A DNA stretch of 64,000 nt from Diphasiastrum complanatum (taxonomy: Eukaryota; Streptophyta; Lycopodiopsida; Lycopodiales; Lycopodiaceae). This document shows positions 56,698-64,000 of this stretch, in pieces. The notes below the pieces were generated by a model, which did not search any database, had not been told where the DNA came from, and was given only the letters and a program-made list of their open reading frames with translations. Position 1 is the first letter of the stretch. The number at the start of each line of letters is the position of its first letter. The DNA is taken from NCBI GenBank assembly GCA_029204225.1, contig CM055097.1:60431467-60495466 (forward strand), in the 5' to 3' direction. Both the position numbers and the translations under genes were made by a program.

Positions 56698-59391
56698 ACA
56701 GTCAGCATGATCAACTTAGAAGGCTCTCATTGGAGATCCCAAAAGTTACATTGGCCACCCGAAGTGGAGAAAGGTGATACTTGAGCTTCTAGGAAAATTT
56801 TTTAGCTGATTTATTTTGCCTAGTCACAGGAAAGGAAGCAGAATACAATTGGTGAGTGGCATGTCAGATAAGGAATGTTTTGGCTTTCTAATTAGGATTT
56901 TCACACTCCTTACTTGTCTACAATATGGCTTAGCCTAGGTTCTTAGGCTTGCTTGTTGTAAAATGTGTTGAGTCTCTTAAAAGAGGATGTTTGGTTAGGT
57001 CTTTTTTTAATGTGCTCAAGGAAGTATGCTTGAGCTATTTTAAAAGTTCTTTGTTCTAGTTGCACATTTTTATGGCACATCTCACTCAAACAGCATAATA
57101 TCAGGGCATGTTGCATAACAGAATCCCTGGGAAGCTACAAGAAATAATCTCAGTTATGCATGCTTGAAATTGCTGCTGTCAGAGATCTGGCAATGCCTTT
57201 ATTGGGAGCAGCAGTTAGGTTATTCATTTGTAAGGTCTTTGGTCTTCCCTTTACAAGACGCAGACTTAATTAGCATTTCTGTGTTGATCACTGTCGCTGA
57301 ATGTAATGGAAGTAGGTGAAATGTTCTCACTTGTGGTTCTATGCTATATCGGCAGGTGCGTTTAAAGACACTCGTCTGGATCTCAGAAAAGTGACAGAAG
57401 TGTCCATGCTGTACTTTGGAGTTGACAATTGGCCTCTTGTTCTTGAAAGTCATCTGTTAGGAATGGTCTCTACTATTTGCTTATTGTCAGCCATGTGTTT
57501 AGAAGGTGACCTTAAAAAAACGGATTAGGAAAGGTGCCAGAGTCCCTTCAGAACACAATTACATATCTTCAACTGTATCTGAAAATTGAGAAACAGCTTT
57601 CCGCTTCCTTTGATTCAAAACCAGGTTTCCTTGTTGTGAATGTCTTTCTCGTTCAAAAGATCAAGTTACAGTTCTCCTCTTCAAGGCATTGTATAAAATG
57701 CTGGAAATTGTAGATTTCAAATTTACTGGAAATGGTTACCCTTTATCAGCAAAATTCACTACCTTGACCATGTAGTAGAGTACAAAGTAGTATTAACTTG
57801 CAGATACTCGAGTACACCATTCTCATAATCGTCTGAATTTGCAGATATTTGAGTCTGCCACCCTTAGGGATCTGAATTTGAGGGATCTAAAAGTTCCAGT
57901 CCTGAGAAGATATTTTAAAGAAAGTGAGGGCCAAGTGTGTCATTGCGTTTCCAACTTCATCATGGCAGCTGAGTCCTTTTGTTTGAAACATCTTGTATTT
58001 TTCTGCCTAGTCCATTTCTTCCAGGTTGTTGTGTCCTTGTACAGATGATTTTATTCAACTAGTACTTGCTTATGAAATGCATCTGTTACACCCCAAATCA
58101 TGAGTTACAGTACTTTCATTTTGCGTCAATTGTTAAACACATTTATTATGGTAGTTTGTGCACACTTGGTGGTATTATCAATTCCATGTGTATGATGTAT
58201 ACCATTGAAATATGGGGATGACGTAACATTTAGCAGTTTGGCGTGGGTGAATAAGTAAACTAGAGACCCTATGCAATTGAATGAAGTGTGAAGAAAAATA
58301 GGTAATAGAACTCAGCATCATCCATTGAATTATTGAAGGCTCAAATCAAGGTTAGCACGGAGAAGCCTGACCATCCAGTAGTATTAAAAGAACCTTCAGA
58401 ACATCACGAGCTAGGCTTCTCATGCCCAAGTGAATGCTTGTGCATTGTGTAACATAAGTAATGAATTGAACCACCACCGTTTCAAAGTTCACAGGACTTG
58501 GGAGACATAAAAAAAAAAAAAGTAAAATAGATTGAGCAATTATCAACCTGGAGCTCAAACTTGTACAGTGGAATTCCTGAACTCAAAACACTCTTGTGCT
58601 GGTAGTGATGCATTCTGATTACTTTAGCCTCCCTGCATCCTATGCTTGAAAATGGACACACAAGTTTTTTTTATTTAGCCTCCCTACGAGGTGTATGAAG
58701 ATGGATTCACCTTCCTGCCACTATCTGTATTTTGTTTATGCTGCCAGATACTTTAGAGATTTGCAGATTTTCACTTTTCTTTTGTAAATATTTGCACAAA
58801 ATTTAACCATCTCGTTTCACACTCAATTTTCACTCAACTTTATTTTATTAACAACACAAATTATCGCACTGCTACAATTGTAGGACATGTGTTTGAACCT
58901 AAAGAACATAGCCTATAATTATTTTCTAAAGCCACATTTTAGATTGTATTTCTTGTTGATATTTTTGAATTTCAACATTTTTAATGGTAAAGGTCAATGC
59001 TGGGAATTCTGCAACCTATGGTTTTGATATCAGATATCCATAAAGATGTATGAATTGGCTCCATCTGCATAAATGACCTGCAAGCCACCTCTCCAAGAGT
59101 ATTTTGCTACTCATGGCCATATGATTTGAGTGCAGTGTGGACAATAACTAATTTTATCAGTACTTAAGCAAATAAAAACTGAAAAGCGTGATCAGTACAC
59201 AAGTGGATTTCAATGCAATAGCTAAATGAATGACCATATTCAATTTTAATAAATCAAACAAAACTCTTAAGTATTTCAAGCTCAAACAACACATTTGGAT
59301 AAGCTCTTTGTGATTATGAGACACTTATTGGAGAAAAAGGAAGGAATCATTTGAGTAAATAGGATAGTCACAAATTTTGTTCTTTTAAAGC
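56698..59391. other. 3' region of host gene, possible spliced UTR pieces
   Basis: Acceptor-flanked open stretches at about 57356-57528 (after TCGGCAG) and 57844-58048 (after TTTGCAG) could be 3' UTR exons or an alternative C terminus. Their peptides match nothing I know. The rest is AT-rich with no transposon ends. Confidence 0.3.
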
Positions 59392-59595
59392 AGACATGAG
59401 GGTCCGGGCCGGACGCGGCCTTTTCTCGTCTGCATCCGACGCCCGGACCTGGACGCGTCCGACCCCCGGATGCGGAGTCGGACGCGTCCAAAAAAAATTT
59501 GAAATTTTTTTGCTGGACGCGTCTGGGCCCCGAACATGTTTTTTTTAAAAAAAAAAACAGAAGGGCGTGCGGGCAGCGGACTGTTCCGCAGAAGC

Positions 59596-59656
<61 letters not shown>

Positions 59657-59730
59657 ATGGTGTTTGTGTGTGTGTGATGAGTTGTGTGTGTGTGTGTGTG
59701 TGTGTGTGATGATTGTGTGTGTGATCATTT
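59392..59730 (+). mobile_element. GGACGCG-family hAT 5' end, orphan
   Basis: CAGACATGAGGGTCCGGGCCGG (59391) with CGCGTCC palindromes is the 5' terminus seen reversed at 34292. A (GA)n tract (59598-59655) and (GT)n tracts (59665-59725) follow, in the same order as in the element at 28.3-34.3 kb. The transposase that should follow is absent. Confidence 0.65.
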
Positions 59731-59799
59731 ATTTGCATTTGCTAGCCTTGCTGGATAGCTCACAAGATGTTGTGATTATCATAGATTGATATTGTATTC

Positions 59800-60201
59800 T
59801 TGCTTCCAGAAACTCGTTGGAAACTTCTACAAGTGGGCATTGTCTCAAGAGCAGTCGTGAACATATCTACAAGTATGATATTCATCCTTTCATATAGTTT
59901 ATTGTCTCTTGACAACGAACTGGCACATAAGGTTTCATATCAACGGTGTATACGTGAGTTGTACCTATGCACAGTGGTTGACACAGCGTATCTTAGAAGG
60001 GCCAGTGGTTCGCTCTTCCATTTGCAAGAAGTTGCTTATTGTTTGATTTTTGATGATAGTACGCTGCACCATGCGAAAATCACGGAAGGCAGCCATCTAA
60101 AATGCGATTCCAGTTTGTCTCAATATCACTTTTTGATATCGACGACGTACTTGATGTGTGCTCACAATACTTGCAATGCAAACTGTCATCTCTGGACATA
60201 A
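59800..60201 (+). other. open frame of unknown origin
   Basis: A frame of about 130 codons, from just before an acceptor-like GCTTCCAG to a TAA at 60199, reads RWKLLQVGIVSRAVVNISTS and onward, Cys-rich toward its end. It could be a terminal exon of a host transcript or chance. I recognise no domain. Confidence 0.25.
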
Positions 60202-61133
60202 CTATAAGATGTTCTGTGAGGCTTTGATAATAGTATCAGCTTTGAACACGAGGATAACGTAAAATGCAAAAATTGGTTGGATGAATGAGATTGGACAACA
60301 TACCTGTGAAAGAACTCGGAGCGCGAGCGTCCTCAAGTCTGGCTGTCCAGCGTCGTAGCTCTCCCACCATGATACAGGCAAAAGCCTGTTCTCTCGGACA
60401 CGTGCAAGGTCCTCGCCGAACAGCCCTAGACAGTGCCTACAATTGAGCAGCAATGTGCGTGAGTACACATGAGCCCGCGCAGAAATTGAACGAACGACAG
60501 CGTACGACAGAGCAAGAGTTTACCTGTAACTGAGCCTCTTCTCCTCGAGCCTGCTGCGGATACTAGTGTCGCTGCTGAGGAGGCGGATGTATGAGAACCA
60601 GTCCGCACGCAACTCTGCTTTGTTGTACTGCCTTTTGCTCTGAAACAACGGATGCAGTATGTGGGCCACACTGTGAATGGGCCGGTGAAACTTATCCCAT
60701 CGTCTCTGCCACAACCGCCGAATAGGCTCCAACCTGTGGACCATACCATATGGAGGCAACAATTACATATCATCGTGTTGCGGCAACGAGACGAAACAAA
60801 GTGTGAATGGAAAAAAAAATGGTGAGACGGAAAAAGTTATACCTGGCCCGGTCCAGCTCAAAACGCTGGAGAGACTCGCCTATGCGGTCCATGAACTCGT
60901 ATATGTGGTCCATCGTGCACCCCTTGCAATCAACGAGCCTCAGAACAAAGTAGATGGGGCGCATGACGTCTATCAGCTGCTGCATATCCACCCAGAAAGG
61001 CTCCATGAAGAGGATGTTGTGGAAGGCCAAGCCCTCTAGGGTCGTGGACATGTCCATGGCGGTGAACTCTGCAGAAGTAGCCTTGTGCCACAAATCACTC
61101 TTGAGCTTGTGTAGCCAAGCATGATGAACTTGT
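60202..61133 (-). pseudogene. GGACGCG-family hAT transposase C-terminal fragment
   Basis: It matches 31376-32200 exon for exon: [20 protein letters not shown] (about 61035), [40 protein letters not shown] (about 60715) and [20 protein letters not shown] (about 60410). It stops abruptly at 61133 and has no terminus. It faces away from the orphan 5' end at 59392, so the two are not one simple element. Confidence 0.75.
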
Positions 61134-61745
61134 AGGAAATAGAAGCCTAAGGACCCTGAATCTTAACTATTCAATCACACAAAGCATTGTCAAAAGAAAG
61201 AGAGAGATGGCTAGAAACCCTCTTGTAGAAACTCATGGACAGCCAAGGAGAATAGTCAGTATTGCTTACAAAAGTGTCTCATACAAATGAGATGCACACA
61301 TATATATATATAGTCCAAGATGACTATTGGCTACCCAACTACTTGACTATTGGCTTTCCAACTACTTGACTATTGACTATCCAACTTTTTGTAAGTTACA
61401 TAGAAAGAATAAGGTACCTCCAATATGTCAAGTTGGGGTACTTAATGTCACAATTAGGCCTAGGGAAAATCTTGATTTTGCTCATAATTGGATGGAAATC
61501 CCATCACATATTTATACATGTAGAGCTCGGATCTGAGCTAATTAGGGATTCTATGTATTCATCACAACCTAACCCTAACATATAACCTAAAGATCCACTT
61601 GATCCATCCTATTTAGGTTCAATACCTCAAGATCCAAAAACAATGAGAAAAATGCTATTTTTAGCTCCTACTTTTTCTCTACCCTATCTATGCACTCTTT
61701 GGACATATCCCAAAGGTACCCTTCCAAAGCTAGGTTAATGATTTG
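61134..61745. other. unassigned, possible LTR remnant
   Basis: A (TA)n-containing stretch with repeated CTATTGGCTACCCAACTACTTGA-like phrases at 61325-61385. It resembles the polyadenylation side of an antisense LTR, but I find no partner copy. Confidence 0.3.
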
Positions 61746-62960
61746 ACTTAGAATAAGGTATCATTTGGTTTTGGCACGTGTGACATCCCACAACATGGCC
61801 TCAAAGTCATTTACAAGTGGTAATTATGCAAACTAGCTTGTGTAAATTTAACAATTAAAAGCTTTATATTCAATAGGGTAGCCAATGAAGTTACATTTAG
61901 TAGAAGTTACATCTAACGTCTTCTTAGTCTTTTGAGGCACTTGTAAATAATAAGCATAACCAAAAGCTTTCAAGTGGCTAATGTTAGGCTTGATTCCAAA
62001 TCATGTTTCATGTGGACTTTAATTATTGACAAATTTTGTATTTGAAATATTTTGCAAAGAACACGTAGCTATAGCTTCTACCCAAAATTTTGTAAGCAAC
62101 TTGGCATGATTTACCATTGATTTGGTTGCCTTTAATAGGGTTTTTTTTTTTTTCTCAGCAATGCCATTTTTTCGAGGTGAATAATTTGATGTAAGTTGGT
62201 GAGATATGTCATTAGTTGAGAGATAGGAAGTCATTCGAGATTAACTCTCTCCTCCATTAGTTCAAAGTGATTTTATTTTCATACCAATTTGAACTTCAGA
62301 TTTACTTTAATTAATTGAAAGCATTTGAATGCTTTAGATTTATGCTTGATAAACATAATAGAATTTCTCCTAAAAAAATTCATTTATGAAGGTAATGAAA
62401 TAAATAGCTCCTTCTAATGATGGAGTTTGCATGGGGCCACACGGGTCTTAATGTATTCATTCAAGTACATCTTTAGCTCTAGTAGCTTGGCCTTTAGTGA
62501 ACCGACTTCTAGAATGCTTTCCAATATTGCAAGATTCACAAGTGAATTGACTATAAGATGAAATACTAATATGCAAGCCATTCACTAAAGTGTTGTGAGA
62601 CATGTGCAAAATAGACATGGGGCCACACGGGTCTTAATGTCAAATGTCTAGATCATGTCCTAATCTATGACCAAGAAGTAGGCATTTCATTTGACATTAA
62701 GGCATGATCTAGACTTAGAATATACAAGTATCCATGTCTTACTCCTCTAACAAGAACATTTGAATTACAATGTGTTTAGAAATATAAACAAATCCTTATG
62801 AGATCTCATATACTGTGATGCTCCATTGTCCAAGTACCAACATTGGCTATCTGATGCTTTCTTTGTATCCACCACATATAAATTTGGTGCATCTTTTTTT
62901 CTTGTAAATTCTACAACTGAATTGTATTGTTCTGGTGTTCATTTTGTTTTGACTCAATTG
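61746..62960 (-). pseudogene. Ty1/copia integrase relic
   Basis: On the minus strand at 62234-62019: HQLTSNYSPRKNGIAEKKKK, LLKATKSMVNHAKLLTKFWV and EAIATCSLQNISNT. These are the end of the copia integrase core, whose catalytic Glu lies in the NGIAE motif. Flanking sequence has broken copia-like phrases. The phrase ATGGGGCCACACGGGTCTTAATG appears at both 62433 and 62618, a short local duplication. Confidence 0.75.
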
Positions 62961-63189
62961 TGAATTCAGATTCTACAATCTCTAATGTCATGATTAGTTC
63001 TCTCTACCACTCCTTATAGATCTTCTATTATAAGTACAGCTTTGATTTTGAACTTCTATATGTAGAAATTCTCACCATTGAACGTATCAATGATTCTAAG
63101 ATCCATGAATGACTCTATACTTTTTTGCAAGTGAGATGAAGTACTGAGAAACTGAAGTTATGATAGTTGAGTCAAGATTCTAGACTATA

Positions 63190-63260
63190 AAACCTTACAA
63201 CTCTAGTACCATGTTAGAAATTGGGGCAAAAAATGCAATTGGCTTAGTAGGTCTGGTTGT
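63190..63260 (-). other. possible copia LTR/PBS junction
   Basis: On the minus strand CCCCAATTTCTAACA is followed by TGGTACTAGAGTTG, a variant of the initiator-Met primer site next to an LTR end in CTAACA. The orientation agrees with the integrase relic at 62.0-62.2 kb. The far end of the LTR was not found. Confidence 0.4.
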
Positions 63261-63779
63261 CTGTAGGAACTTGTAATAGACATATGTGAAAGCCATATTT
63301 ACAACTCAATGTTTGTGAGAACCACAAAATTGCAGCTCATAATCTATAGATAACTTCATAAGAAAGTAGCTAAAATAGAACTAGAATTTATGCATTATAG
63401 ATATAATGCTTGAAGGTTGTTAGAAGAGCGGAAGGCTCAAACTCAAAAGGTCCTTGACATCTCAATACAATTTTAAAGTCAAGAACCATAATCATTAAAC
63501 AAAAGATTTTGGTGGGAGAACTCATCAAAGAGAAAATGGAGCCACAACTAAGATTCTACATTAGTAAAAACAAAATCTAGCTCTATTTCTTGCAAAAGCT
63601 CGCTTGACAAAGATTTATAGATTTTGGCAAAGCTTTTGAACTTCTACTTCAAGAAGAACTGAAAAGGATAATTTTCATCTAAATAATCTTCAACTTATAC
63701 ATTTATTGCTAAAGCCAAGAAAAAAATTTCATAGGAACTAGATTTTTAGTAATAATGCAGGTCAAAATGGCAATTCTTG

Positions 63780-63900
63780 TGAATGGCAACAAGAGCAAGA
63801 AGCATGGTGCTTGCAAATATTGTGGCAAAGAGGATCATTGGGTCAAACTTTACTACATTCAAAAATTTGATCAAAAAAAGATACTCTAGGGCAAAGAGAG
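63780..63900 (+). pseudogene. copia-type zinc-knuckle gag relic
   Basis: The plus-strand frame reads NKSKKHGACKYCGKEDHWVK then LYY. This is a C-x2-C-x4-H knuckle with the last Cys replaced by Tyr, followed by stops. Its strand is opposite to the integrase relic, so it comes from a different insertion or an inversion. Confidence 0.5.
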
Positions 63901-64000
63901 GTTAAAATTGGAAAAACAAATCATATTGATTTCTTGGCTTGCTACAAATGTTGTACCATGAAAGTATGTGGCTCATAGATGCAAAATGCCAAGTTTGGCC

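Overview
This is a window from a large, transposon-rich plant nuclear genome. The evidence is GT-AG introns kilobases long, chromodomain-bearing Ty3/gypsy and Ty1/copia elements primed by initiator-Met tRNA, plant-type BED/DUF659 hAT transposases, and long (CT)n, (GA)n and (TA)n microsatellites. Introns this swollen would suit a fern, a lycophyte or another large-genome seedless or seed plant. I cannot name the species.

One host gene runs left to right across most of the window. Its 5' end lies off the left edge. I recognise about twelve short plus-strand exons between 1936 and 56697, mostly with matching intron phases, spelling an alpha-helical repeat protein. The segment ending [19 protein letters not shown] (24411-26580) resembles plant TEX10/IPI1-like ARM-repeat proteins, a subunit of the Rix1 complex that helps mature pre-60S ribosomes. 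That identification comes from family memory, not a search. Probable spliced 3' UTR pieces follow to about 60.2 kb.

Nearly everything else is transposons in the introns. (1) A hAT family with GGTACC/CCGCGG subterminal palindromes, CATAG...CTATG termini, an AT-hook-bearing transposase and a small convergent second ORF has copies at 10.05-17.9, 17.96-19.15, 19.16-22.9 and 43.4-54.5 kb. (2) A second hAT family with GGACGCG subterminal repeats has one near-complete copy at 28.3-34.3 kb plus MITEs and fragments. (3) A MITE family with GAATCGCGATTC-rich ends lies at 1-559 and 27.56-28.33 kb. (4) Ty3/gypsy: a very young intact chromovirus (44589-50814, matching 358-bp LTRs, ACCAT duplication) sits inside the 43.4-54.5 kb hAT. 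An older defective element (12199-17125, GGGAT duplication) sits inside the 10-18 kb hAT. Internally deleted elements lie at 7.8-9.2 and 36-38 kb. (5) Degraded copia relics lie at 1.2, 40.2, 62 and 63.8 kb.

The hAT copies are strung end to end through shared (TA)n tracts at 17.9-23.2 and 27.5-34.3 kb, suggesting repeated insertion into TA microsatellites. No copy here encodes an intact hAT transposase, so mobility would depend on copies elsewhere. The gypsy element at 44.6-50.8 kb does look coding-competent. I saw no tRNA, rRNA or CRISPR features.
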